Source: Acidimicrobiia bacterium (lineage in GTDB: Bacteria; Actinomycetota; Acidimicrobiia; Spongiisociales; Spongiisociaceae). Taken from it: 35,880 bases of DNA. The notes below the pieces were generated by a model that searched no databases, was not told where the DNA came from, and was given only the letters and a program-made list of their open reading frames with translations. This document shows positions 25,040 to 32,632 of this stretch, piece after piece. Each line of letters begins with the position of its first letter. The first letter of the stretch is position 1. The stretch covers positions 1-35,880 of the forward strand of contig JAGWAN010000058.1 in assembly GCA_021296345.1 (NCBI GenBank), given 5' to 3'. A program made the position numbers and the translations under genes.

Positions 25040-26464
25040 ATGGGTGTGGACACCGTGCTACGGCACGGTCACATCATCACCATGGATCCCGATCGCCGTA
25101 TCCTGCTGGATGGTTCGATTGCGATCGGCAACGGCCGGATCGTAGACATCGGACCGGACGACGAGGTTACGGTGCCCGACGGCGCAGCGGAACGCGACCT
25201 GCAGGGCGCCCTTGTTCACCCCGGATTCATCGATGCCCACGTTCACGTCAACAGCCAAGAGTTGATCCGAGGGTTCGCACCCAAAGACACCGCCGACTGG
25301 AGCGATCTGGAGCTGGCACTCTGGGATGCACGCTCACCGGAGATGGACCACTTCGGCACTCTCATCTCCTCTATGGAGATGGTCGCCAACGGCACGACGA
25401 TGTTCGCCGATACCGGGAGTGCATTCTGGCTGGAAGACGAGGTGCGCGCCCTCGAGATGGTCGGTATCCGGGGCTTCCCCGGCCACTTTCTCATCGACGG
25501 CAAACTCGAGATCGACGCCGACGAGCTCCAGGACCCGCGGTTCGGCTCGATGCCGCAGTCGGAGATCGACATCCTCGGGGTGACCACCGATGTGGCGCTC
25601 GAACGGCTGCAGCGACAGATCGAGGATCACCCCTTTCACAGCGAGCGCCGGGTGAGGGGCGTCGTAAACATGTTCGGCAGCGGACGGAACACAGACGAGT
25701 TGCTTCTCCGTGCCAGGGAGTTGGCAAACGAGCACCGGGTGCCCATGATCATGCATCAGTCTTGGGGACCCGAGGAGGTCAGCGCCTCGCTCGACGAGCA
25801 CGGCAAGCGGCCCCTCCAACACCTCGCCGATCTCGGAATCCTCGGACCGGGGCTCACGCTCGTGCACATGATTCACCTCGACGATCGTGAACTGGAACTC
25901 ACGATCGAGTCGGGCACCCACGTCGTCCACTGCCCGACGGCCTCGGTGCGCCGGGGTATGGGAGCCCTGCGGATGGGCCGATTCCCGGAGATGGTGCGCG
26001 CCGGCCTGACGGTCGCCCTCGGGTCCGATGGAGTGAGCGCACGGCGCGACGTCGGGCGGCAGATGTACCTCGCCGCGGTCGGATTCCGCGAGGTCCGGAA
26101 CGAGATGCCGGTCTTCACGGGGGAAACGATCCTCGAGATGGCAACACTGCACGGCGCAGCGGCTGTGGGCATGGCAGACGAGATCGGGTCGCTGGAAGTC
26201 GGCAAGCGCGCCGACATCGTGATCCACTCCCTGGACCGGCCCGAAGCGCACCCCAGATTCCAGGATCCCGTGGACAGCCTGGTGTTCTACCGCCAATCCC
26301 GCACGGTCGATACGGTCATCATCGACGGGGAAGCCGTTTACGACGGGGGTCTCTTCACCCGCTTCGATGCGGTGGAGGCGTATCGTCAGATCGATGCAGC
26401 CGCTTCCCGCTTCGAGAACGGAGTGGGTCCGGGGAGCTTCACCACTTGGCCGATCGTGGGCTGA
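25040..26464 (+). CDS. Amidohydrolase of the ATZ/TRZ chlorohydrolase-deaminase type
   Basis: This 474-residue mononuclear metal hydrolase has an N-terminal beta-sandwich (VLRHGHIITMDPDRRILLDG). The metal site is His67 and His69 in GFIDAHVHV, His239 in MIMHQSW, His276/279 in LVHMIHLDD and Asp330 in ALGSDG. The closing segment LEVGKRADIVI is typical. The family hydrolyses or deaminates heterocycles, guanidines or N-acyl compounds. THVVHCPTAS resembles the substrate loop VxHCPxSN of s-triazine and guanine deaminases, but with Ala-Ser at the end. I prefer ATG 25040 (AGGAG nine bases upstream); ATG 25010 would add ten residues. Confidence 0.86.
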   Translation: MGVDTVLRHGHIITMDPDRRILLDGSIAIGNGRIVDIGPDDEVTVPDGAAERDLQGALVHPGFIDAHVHVNSQELIRGFAPKDTADWSDLELALWDARSPEMDHFGTLISSMEMVANGTTMFADTGSAFWLEDEVRALEMVGIRGFPGHFLIDGKLEIDADELQDPRFGSMPQSEIDILGVTTDVALERLQRQIEDHPFHSERRVRGVVNMFGSGRNTDELLLRARELANEHRVPMIMHQSWGPEEVSASLDEHGKRPLQHLADLGILGPGLTLVHMIHLDDRELELTIESGTHVVHCPTASVRRGMGALRMGRFPEMVRAGLTVALGSDGVSARRDVGRQMYLAAVGFREVRNEMPVFTGETILEMATLHGAAAVGMADEIGSLEVGKRADIVIHSLDRPEAHPRFQDPVDSLVFYRQSRTVDTVIIDGEAVYDGGLFTRFDAVEAYRQIDAAASRFENGVGPGSFTTWPIVG

Positions 26465-26469
26465 CGCCC

Positions 26470-28014
26470 GTGAGGGGCTCGACGAGGACCGACGCTGATG
26501 TCGTCATCGTAGGAGCCGGGCACAACGGGTTGGTGGCGGCGTTCTACCTGGCGCGTGCCGGCCTCCGAGTGCAGGTTCTCGAAGCGCGAAGCCTCGTGGG
26601 CGGCGCTCTCGCCACTGAAGAACTCATCGATGGGTTTCGCTTTTCCACATGCGCGTTCCGGCTGTGGGGCCTGCAACGACCGGTGATCCAAGACATGGGC
26701 CTCGCCGGACGTGTCGCCGTCCGCAAGCCGGAGCCAACCGTGCTGCGCCTCTATCCCGACGGCCGCGCCCTCAAACAGTGGAGTGACCTGCGCCGCACCG
26801 CCGCCGAGCTCGAGTCCTTCTCCCCGGGGTCGTCGGCTCGTCTGGCGGACTGGTCGGCATTGTGGGAGCGGGCGGGTGCGCTCTACGAGCCGTTCGTGTT
26901 GCGTGAACCTCCATCCGAATCCGAGTTGCGTGCTCGATCTGCCCTGGTGGGCGATCCCGACCTGTACGACACCCTGCGGACGGCAGACATGGCATCGCTC
27001 GTGCGGGATCACTTTGCCGACGAGGCCGTCCAGGGTGCCTATGTCGCGGCGCCCGCCGATCCGCGGCAGCCCGGATCGCCGCTCGAAGCCGCGTGGGCCT
27101 CGGTTCCACTGGACCCGGATTGGGCCGGGCTTCCGGTCGGCGGCATGGGCGCCCTCGCTGCAGCGATGGCTGAGGCGGCGGCCGGGGCTGGGACGGAGAT
27201 CACGACCGATGCCCCTGTGGCGCGCATCCTGGTGGGAGATCAGGGAGCGGCCGGGGTGGAGTTGGAGAATGGCAGCCGTCTCGATGCCGGCATCGTGGTG
27301 TCCAACCTGAGTCCGCGGGCGACCTACACGCGGCTCGTCGACCCCGGTGTGTTGCACCAGTCGTTTCTCGGGAGGGTGGAGGGGATCTCGAGCACTATCG
27401 GCTACCTCAAGCTGCACGCGGGCCTTCGAGAACCGATGGACCTCTCACGCTATCTGGGTCCGGACCATGATCCGGTGGCGGGGTCGTACATGAGGATCAC
27501 CCGGTCGATCGACCACTACATCTCGGCCTGGGAAGACTGTGCCGCCGGCCTACCGGCGAGGGACCCTGTCATCCAACTGGGTACGCACAGCGCGCTCGAC
27601 CCGGCCAGCGCGCCGCCGGGGGGTCACGCGGTATCGGCCCTTGTCCTTTACGCACCACCGGTCCCCAAGAACGGAGAGTGGAGCGATCTCCGCACGTCGG
27701 TCGCGGAGGACCTGATCGATCGGATCACCGAGTACGTGCCCAATTTCCGGAGGGCCCTCGTCGAGTACGTCCTCTTCACGCCGACCGACCTGGAGCACCG
27801 GCTAGGCATGGTGGGTGGGGATATTCATCACGGTGACCATCTGCCCGGCCAGTTCTTCACCGGACGACCGTTCCCGGACTCGGCCGGATGGCGGAGCCCG
27901 ATCACCGGGCTGTACCTATGCGGCGCCGGCACACATCCTGGTGGCGAGGTGACCGGCGCACCCGGCTACAACTGCGCGGCGGCGATCCTGGCCGATCAGC
28001 TAAGCGTTAATTAA
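26470..28014 (+). CDS. Phytoene-desaturase-like NAD(P)/FAD oxidoreductase (PYROXD2 type)
   Basis: This 514-residue flavoprotein has an N-terminal dinucleotide fold, DVVIVGAGHNGLVAAFYLA, ending in the acid of LEAR. The segment VGGALATEE follows. The C-terminal flavin motif is GLYLCGAGTHPGGEVTGAPG, which is diagnostic of the carotenoid desaturase/PYROXD2 superfamily. No other carotenoid genes are near, so an amine or small-molecule oxidation is likelier than pigment synthesis. The GTG at 26470 begins five bases after the amidohydrolase stop; an overlapping TTG at 26446 is the alternative. It ends in TAA with a tandem heptamer just beyond. Confidence 0.85.
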   Translation: MRGSTRTDADVVIVGAGHNGLVAAFYLARAGLRVQVLEARSLVGGALATEELIDGFRFSTCAFRLWGLQRPVIQDMGLAGRVAVRKPEPTVLRLYPDGRALKQWSDLRRTAAELESFSPGSSARLADWSALWERAGALYEPFVLREPPSESELRARSALVGDPDLYDTLRTADMASLVRDHFADEAVQGAYVAAPADPRQPGSPLEAAWASVPLDPDWAGLPVGGMGALAAAMAEAAAGAGTEITTDAPVARILVGDQGAAGVELENGSRLDAGIVVSNLSPRATYTRLVDPGVLHQSFLGRVEGISSTIGYLKLHAGLREPMDLSRYLGPDHDPVAGSYMRITRSIDHYISAWEDCAAGLPARDPVIQLGTHSALDPASAPPGGHAVSALVLYAPPVPKNGEWSDLRTSVAEDLIDRITEYVPNFRRALVEYVLFTPTDLEHRLGMVGGDIHHGDHLPGQFFTGRPFPDSAGWRSPITGLYLCGAGTHPGGEVTGAPGYNCAAAILADQLSVN

Positions 28015-28033
28015 TAGTTTACGTTGACTTATA

Positions 28034-28058
28034 CCACTGACCACTGACCACTGACCAC
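28034..28058. repeat. CCACTGA heptamer tandem repeat, about 3.6 copies
   Basis: Three perfect CCACTGA units (28034-28054) plus CCAC lie in the 59-base gap between two convergent genes. The motif is out of keeping with the surrounding GC-rich sequence. Its role is unknown; it may mark a dispersed genomic repeat or a replication-slippage site. Confidence 0.85.
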
Positions 28059-28073
28059 CCGGGATCGACTCGC

Positions 28074-29621
28074 TCAGCCGGCCCCGTCCTTCGTCCATTG
28101 CCACGATCCCGGAATCGTTCCGGGCAGCCACGACATGCCCAGCTCGGTGAAGTCTCCGCCGACGTTCTCGTTGAGGGCCAGGACCCGGTTCTCGTGCCAC
28201 AGCGCCGCCCACGGCAGGTCGTGCGTCAGCACCTCGGCATAGCGGTGATACACGGAGGCTCGCTCCTCAGGATCGGCGGTCGCCCGGCCGCGTCGCAGCA
28301 GCTCGTCGGCTTCCGCGCTGACATAGCGCGCGCCGTTGGATCCCTTCGGTGGCATCGACGACGAGTGAAAGTAGATCGCGGTGAAGTCCGGATCGGGACC
28401 GGAAGCACCGCAGCAGGTGTACACGTCGAATCGAGAGTTCTCGTAGTCGTAGACGTACTCCACGATCGGCTTGATATTGAGCACGAGGTCTATGCCGACG
28501 TCGGCGAGGTAACGCTGGAGCTCCCCCAGGAACGGAGCATTGTGTCGAGCCGGGATGGCACCCGGGCCCGTGACCAGATCGATCCTGAACCCTTCGGCGA
28601 ACCCGGCTTCGGCGAGCAGCGCCCTGGCACCCTCCGGGTCGAACGGATACTGCGAGTCAAGGCGGTGGTTAACCGCCCACTCGGGCATGATGAGCGGCGA
28701 GCCGACCACCTCACCCATTCCCTTGTACACGTCGCGGATGATGGTCTCGCGGTCGATGGCACGGACGACCGCTTCGCGCACCCTCCGGTCGCCCAGCGCC
28801 GGATGGCTGAAGTTGAAGATGATCGTCCGCCATTCGCACGTCCGGAACGCCTCGACTCTGGCACCGGGCCGCTCTCTCACACGGTCGGCATCGAGGGCGT
28901 CGATGAACATGACGTCGATATCCCCGGCGGCGAACGCCGTGAGAGCGGCCTCGTCGTCGATCCTGCGAAGCACCAGGCCGTCGAGGTTCGGACTCCCGCC
29001 CCAGTACGCTTCGTTGGCGACGAAAACGGCATCGCCCCCGGGCTCGTACGAAGAGACTCGGAACGGCCCGGTCCCGACCGGTGACCGGAGCGACCATTCC
29101 GTGTCCTCGACCCGTTCGCCCGTTGCGACGTTCTCGAGGATGTGCCTCGGGACGATCGGGAAAGCCATCGTCGCGAGGAAACCGAAGTGCGGTTCGGCGA
29201 GCTCCATCATGACCGTGTAATCGTCGACGACGCTGATCCCCTCGACCGTCGCAGCGTCTCCCGCGGCGTACGCCTCGGCGCCTTTGATCGGAAGCGCCAG
29301 AGACTGGTACCTGCTCGTCGATCTGGGATCGACGAGCATCGTGTAGGTGAAAGCGACGTCCTCCGCGCTGAAGGGTGCGCCGTCGTGCCAGGTCACATCA
29401 CGGCGCAGGTGAAAGGTGTATCGGCGCCCGTCGGCCGAGACGTCCCAGCTCTCGGCAAGCTGGGGACCGACCCGGGCTTCTCCGTCCAGGTTGACGAGCT
29501 GGTCGAAGATGAACCAGATGGGGAACCAACTCGGCATCGACAGATTGGAGAACGGGTTGAAAGACGGCGGACTACCGGGCCAGTGGAGAACCAACTCGGA
29601 GCGTGGGCCATTGGTGGGCAT
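28074..29621 (-). CDS. Family 5 solute-binding protein lacking a signal peptide
   Basis: This is a 515-residue SBP_bac_5 protein: LNPF-type start (PPSFNPFSNLSMPSWFPIWF), LAESWDVSADGRRYTFHLRRD, VTWHDGAPFSAEDVAFTY, SPVGTGPFRVSSYEPGG, VREAVVRAIDRETI and LPWAALWHENRV are all family landmarks. The start is fixed at ATG 29621 by a strong AAAGGAGG (29626-29633) four bases upstream. From that start there is no hydrophobic segment, lipobox or twin Arg, which is odd for an extracytoplasmic receptor. Extending the frame upstream gives Arg-rich peptide, not a leader. No permease or ATPase lies in its operon. It could be a cytoplasmic binder, an export-deficient gene, or leaderless because of an unseen rearrangement. 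Confidence 0.85.
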   Translation of the reverse strand: MPTNGPRSELVLHWPGSPPSFNPFSNLSMPSWFPIWFIFDQLVNLDGEARVGPQLAESWDVSADGRRYTFHLRRDVTWHDGAPFSAEDVAFTYTMLVDPRSTSRYQSLALPIKGAEAYAAGDAATVEGISVVDDYTVMMELAEPHFGFLATMAFPIVPRHILENVATGERVEDTEWSLRSPVGTGPFRVSSYEPGGDAVFVANEAYWGGSPNLDGLVLRRIDDEAALTAFAAGDIDVMFIDALDADRVRERPGARVEAFRTCEWRTIIFNFSHPALGDRRVREAVVRAIDRETIIRDVYKGMGEVVGSPLIMPEWAVNHRLDSQYPFDPEGARALLAEAGFAEGFRIDLVTGPGAIPARHNAPFLGELQRYLADVGIDLVLNIKPIVEYVYDYENSRFDVYTCCGASGPDPDFTAIYFHSSSMPPKGSNGARYVSAEADELLRRGRATADPEERASVYHRYAEVLTHDLPWAALWHENRVLALNENVGGDFTELGMSWLPGTIPGSWQWTKDGAG

Positions 29622-29647
29622 GGATCCTCCTTTCATCAATGCGGTTG

Positions 29648-31066
29648 TCAGGTCGTGCTCAGCTCGGCGATCGCATCGGCGGGCGAGGTCGGCTCGGGCA
29701 TCAGACGGGCGGGCAGGCGAAAGCGCCTCGTGACGTCCTGGAGCACCTCCCGCTCGGTGATGAGCTCGGTCTTCGAGCCCGAGATCAGCACGGTTGCCGG
29801 ACGGGGCATCGCGTTGAACTGCAGGCTCTTGCTCTCGCAGTAGGCACCGGTGTCCAGGAACGCTACGACGTCGCCACGCTCCACGTGTGGAAGCTGGACG
29901 TTGAGTGCGAGGTTGCCGAACCAGCACAGCGGATCCCCCAAGTTGACCGTCTCGGTGGGCGTCTCGTTGACCCGATCCGTCACGACCGGGTGGTAGTAGA
30001 AGCCGCCCGACAGGATGTTGAGCAGGTGGTTCTCGCTCGCATCGAGTCCGATCCAGGTCTGGCCCACGTCGGAGAACGATTTCCTGATGCCGACACGGGA
30101 CAGGAGGATGCCTATGTCGGAAGAGATCCCGCGTCCGGGCTCGATCATCAGCCTGGGCTCACCGAGGCCGTGGGTGTCGAGCGCCTCGCGGAAGAGCGCC
30201 GTCATCACCTCGGCGAACTCATCTGCGGTCGGAGAGCCGCGGTCAAATCCCATGGGCCCGTGACCTTCCGGCCTTCCCCACGCGAAGCCGCCGCCGAAGT
30301 CGAAGTATTCGGGTACCCATCCGAAGCGGTCCTTGAGCTCTCCGGCGGCCTCCATCTGGTCCTTCACGACCGCCTCGTGGACCCTCAGGTCGGGCGCCCA
30401 GCGACCGGCGTGGTGATGGAACCCGACGAGCTCGACGTCGGGGCTCCGGAGGGCGTGCTCGCACACAGTCTCGAGATCGTCGAGGGCGATCCCGAACTTG
30501 TTGATCTCGCGAACTCCCGGCCCGATCTTGATCCCGGGCGGCCAGTCCGCCTCCAGATCGTCGAGGTCGTGCAACAACAATCTCGTCCGCATCCCGATAC
30601 GCGCCCTCATCCCGAGGTCGCGAGCCACCCGGATCACGTCATCTAGCTCGTCGGGGGCATCGAGATGGATGGCGGCGCCGGCCTCGACGGCCATCCGGAT
30701 TTCCTGATCCCGCTTGTTGAATCCGTTGAGAACGACCCGATCCGGATCGGTACCGGCGAGCAGCGTCAGGTACAGCTCACCCGGACCGAACGCGTCTCCT
30801 CCAGCTCCGGCCAGGGTAAAGATGCGCCTCACGGTGAGGTTGTTGTTGGCCTTGGTGGCGAAGAGGATCTCGGACCGGGGATATCGCGACGCGAACGCAT
30901 CGTGCCACTTCTTGACGTTGGCGTAGATCTGGTTCTCCGAGATGACGTAGAGCGGCGTTCCAAACCTCCCGGCGAGTCCGGTGGCGTCCACGTCCTCGAC
31001 TTGGAGCCGACCCGATGTGTTCACGCCGATGTTCTCGTTGAAGGCACGAACGAAATCCCGAGCCAT
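29648..31066 (-). CDS. LysA-like group IV PLP decarboxylase with an altered active-site motif
   Basis: This 472-residue protein has the alanine-racemase-fold barrel and C-terminal beta domain of diaminopimelate/ornithine decarboxylases. Visible are the PLP Lys72 in FATKANNN, His219 in GFHHHAG, the phosphate loop FDFGGGFA (about 256-262), EPGRG (309-313) and the PLP-facing GAYCESKSLQFNAMPRP. The second-subunit motif CESGD, which contributes the catalytic Cys and acid in DAP decarboxylases, reads CWFGN at 381-385; Cys is kept, the acids are gone. The substrate is therefore probably not meso-diaminopimelate. The ATG at 31066 has AGAGG just upstream. Gaps of 27 and 26 bases link it to both neighbours in one operon. 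Confidence 0.82.
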   Translation of the reverse strand: MARDFVRAFNENIGVNTSGRLQVEDVDATGLAGRFGTPLYVISENQIYANVKKWHDAFASRYPRSEILFATKANNNLTVRRIFTLAGAGGDAFGPGELYLTLLAGTDPDRVVLNGFNKRDQEIRMAVEAGAAIHLDAPDELDDVIRVARDLGMRARIGMRTRLLLHDLDDLEADWPPGIKIGPGVREINKFGIALDDLETVCEHALRSPDVELVGFHHHAGRWAPDLRVHEAVVKDQMEAAGELKDRFGWVPEYFDFGGGFAWGRPEGHGPMGFDRGSPTADEFAEVMTALFREALDTHGLGEPRLMIEPGRGISSDIGILLSRVGIRKSFSDVGQTWIGLDASENHLLNILSGGFYYHPVVTDRVNETPTETVNLGDPLCWFGNLALNVQLPHVERGDVVAFLDTGAYCESKSLQFNAMPRPATVLISGSKTELITEREVLQDVTRRFRLPARLMPEPTSPADAIAELSTT

Positions 31067-31093
31067 CGGTCCTCTTCTCCTCACCGCGCCGGT

Positions 31094-32020
31094 CTACGAG
31101 CGTAGCCGAGCACCTGGAAGGACGTCCCGGGCTATCAGCTCGAGTTGGGCGAACAATTCTTCACAGGTGCGAGCCACCACGTGGATAACGAAGTGTGTCA
31201 CGAACTCAGCGAGCCTCCGGAGCTCGGCAACGATGTTCTCCGGCGATCCCGCCACCATCCGTGCTCCCAGCCAGGTCTCCTCGGGATCCGGCGGCGTCTC
31301 CGTGACGAAAACGGGGATCCCCAGCGCAATCTCAGGCTTCCCCCGGCGTCCCGCTGCCTCCCAACTCGTCTGCAAATGGCCGACGAGGGCGACGAGATCA
31401 GCCTCGCTGAGAACCGTCGTGGGGTGCCAGCCCTGTCCCAATTCCACCGCCCGCCGGATGGCGCGGCGACTGTTGCCGCCGATGAGGATGGGGGGATGGG
31501 GATCCTGGACCGGTGTCGGCGCGAACCGGATCTCCCCGAACCTTGCCGAGCGGCCTTCGTCGCGGCGTGTCCACAAGCTGACGAAGGTGTCCAGCGCTTC
31601 ATCCGTTGCCGCGCCGCGGCACGCGTAGTCGATCCCGAGCGTGTCGAATTCCTCCTCGAGCCACCCTGACCCCACTCCGAGGATGAGGCGCCCTCCCGAC
31701 AACGCGTCGATGGTGGCGAGCATCTTGGCCGCGACGATGGGGTTGCGGTAGGGCACCACCATGACGGTCGTGCCCAGCCGGACCCGGTGGGTGACCGCTG
31801 CCAGATGGGCGAGTACCACCAGCTGCTCGTAGACCTCTTCGCCGAAGACGTAGACGCCTGAGGCCGGGATGACGATGTGGTCGATCGCCCAGATCGAATC
31901 GAACCCGACCTCGTCCGCCCGACGGGCGATGGCGACCATAGATTCCGGTTCTGCGAGGGCCCCGCTGGAAGGCACGACGACCCCGAAACGAGGTGTTTGC
32001 GACGCTGGTCGATCATCCAT
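31094..32020 (-). CDS. F420-dependent LLM-class oxidoreductase (luciferase-like)
   Basis: This 308-residue TIM-barrel flavin/F420 enzyme belongs to the TIGR03619-like group. Key stretches are ADEVGFDSIWAIDHIVIP, HRVRLGTTVMVVPYRNPI, ATIDALSGGRLILGVGSGW, DPHPPILIGGN and the C-terminal MVAGSPENIVAELR. The cis-peptide bulge region and the Gly-rich cofactor loops match the coenzyme F420 users common in actinobacteria and Chloroflexota; FMN use cannot be excluded. The ATG at 32020 follows a purine-rich stretch. It is the third gene of a five-gene minus-strand operon, so it probably performs a hydride transfer or monooxygenation in that pathway. Confidence 0.87.
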   Translation of the reverse strand: MDDRPASQTPRFGVVVPSSGALAEPESMVAIARRADEVGFDSIWAIDHIVIPASGVYVFGEEVYEQLVVLAHLAAVTHRVRLGTTVMVVPYRNPIVAAKMLATIDALSGGRLILGVGSGWLEEEFDTLGIDYACRGAATDEALDTFVSLWTRRDEGRSARFGEIRFAPTPVQDPHPPILIGGNSRRAIRRAVELGQGWHPTTVLSEADLVALVGHLQTSWEAAGRRGKPEIALGIPVFVTETPPDPEETWLGARMVAGSPENIVAELRRLAEFVTHFVIHVVARTCEELFAQLELIARDVLPGARLRS

Positions 32021-32060
32021 CGGCCTCGAACCTTAGTTCTGGCGCCCCCCCGAGGCTCCG

Positions 32061-32585
32061 CTACCAGACGAAGCCGGGACGCCACTCGCAGCTGATCGGA
32101 TCATCGAGGTCGAGAGCGGCCGAGGCCGCGACCCGCCAGATGTGGATGCACCCGTCGTCCGTTTCGGTCCGCATCAGGCCCGAACCCGTCCGCACGAACG
32201 TGGGGCCGCGCCAGCGCTCCCACCCCAGGTGCTCGTAGAAGGTGGGCAGCACAGAATGTAGCGCTCCGAGATCGTATGTGTCCGCGATGTGACGCTGGGC
32301 CGCTGCAAGAATCCTTCGGGCCAGGCCCTTGCCCCGATCGCGATGCCGCGTGCCGACCGCTTCTACGTACCCGGTGTTGATCTCCCGGTCTCGAACGGCA
32401 AGGAGGCGAGGAACTACCGAAGCATGGGAGATCGGGACGCCGTCTTCCTCTACGAAGAAATGCACTCCTCCGAGTGCCTGGCGCCAGAGCGCATCTGTGA
32501 ATCTGCCCTCGAACGCCTCGTCGAGGAGGGTCCTGACTCGGGTGGTTTCGGACGGGGTCAGTTCGGCGGTGCTTCTCGAGCGCAC
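32061..32585 (-). CDS. GNAT acetyltransferase of the aminoglycoside 2'-N-acetyltransferase (AAC(2')-I) type
   Basis: This is a 174-residue GNAT protein whose whole length resembles chromosomal AAC(2')-I enzymes. LLDEAFEGRFTDALWRQALGGVH matches the DAFxGxFDxxDWxHALGGMH N-terminal region, INTGYVEAV the GYVEGV segment, RDRGKGLARRIL the acetyl-CoA loop, FYEHLGWERWRGPT the GWLPWxGPT region, and ISCEWRPGFVW the C-terminal TCDWRxGDVW with its terminal Trp. The family transfers acetyl from acetyl-CoA to the 2'-amine of aminoglycosides or to related amino sugars. Glu75 and the DDG at 143-145 are kept, but the Asp two before the terminal Trp is Phe. I chose GTG 32585, just before the homologous part; an in-frame GTG at 32711 would overlap the upstream gene. 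It is embedded in a metabolic operon. Confidence 0.8.
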   Translation of the reverse strand: MRSRSTAELTPSETTRVRTLLDEAFEGRFTDALWRQALGGVHFFVEEDGVPISHASVVPRLLAVRDREINTGYVEAVGTRHRDRGKGLARRILAAAQRHIADTYDLGALHSVLPTFYEHLGWERWRGPTFVRTGSGLMRTETDDGCIHIWRVAASAALDLDDPISCEWRPGFVW

Positions 32586-32632
32586 GACAGCATGTTCGGT
32601 GCTTCGCCCAGGCGTTCCGGTCCTCCCGCGGT

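Noticed and set aside
29622-29927. Upstream extension of the leaderless receptor that might have supplied a signal peptide
   Set aside because: It overlaps the LysA-like gene, is Arg-rich without a hydrophobic core, and the strong ribosome site fixes the start at 29621.
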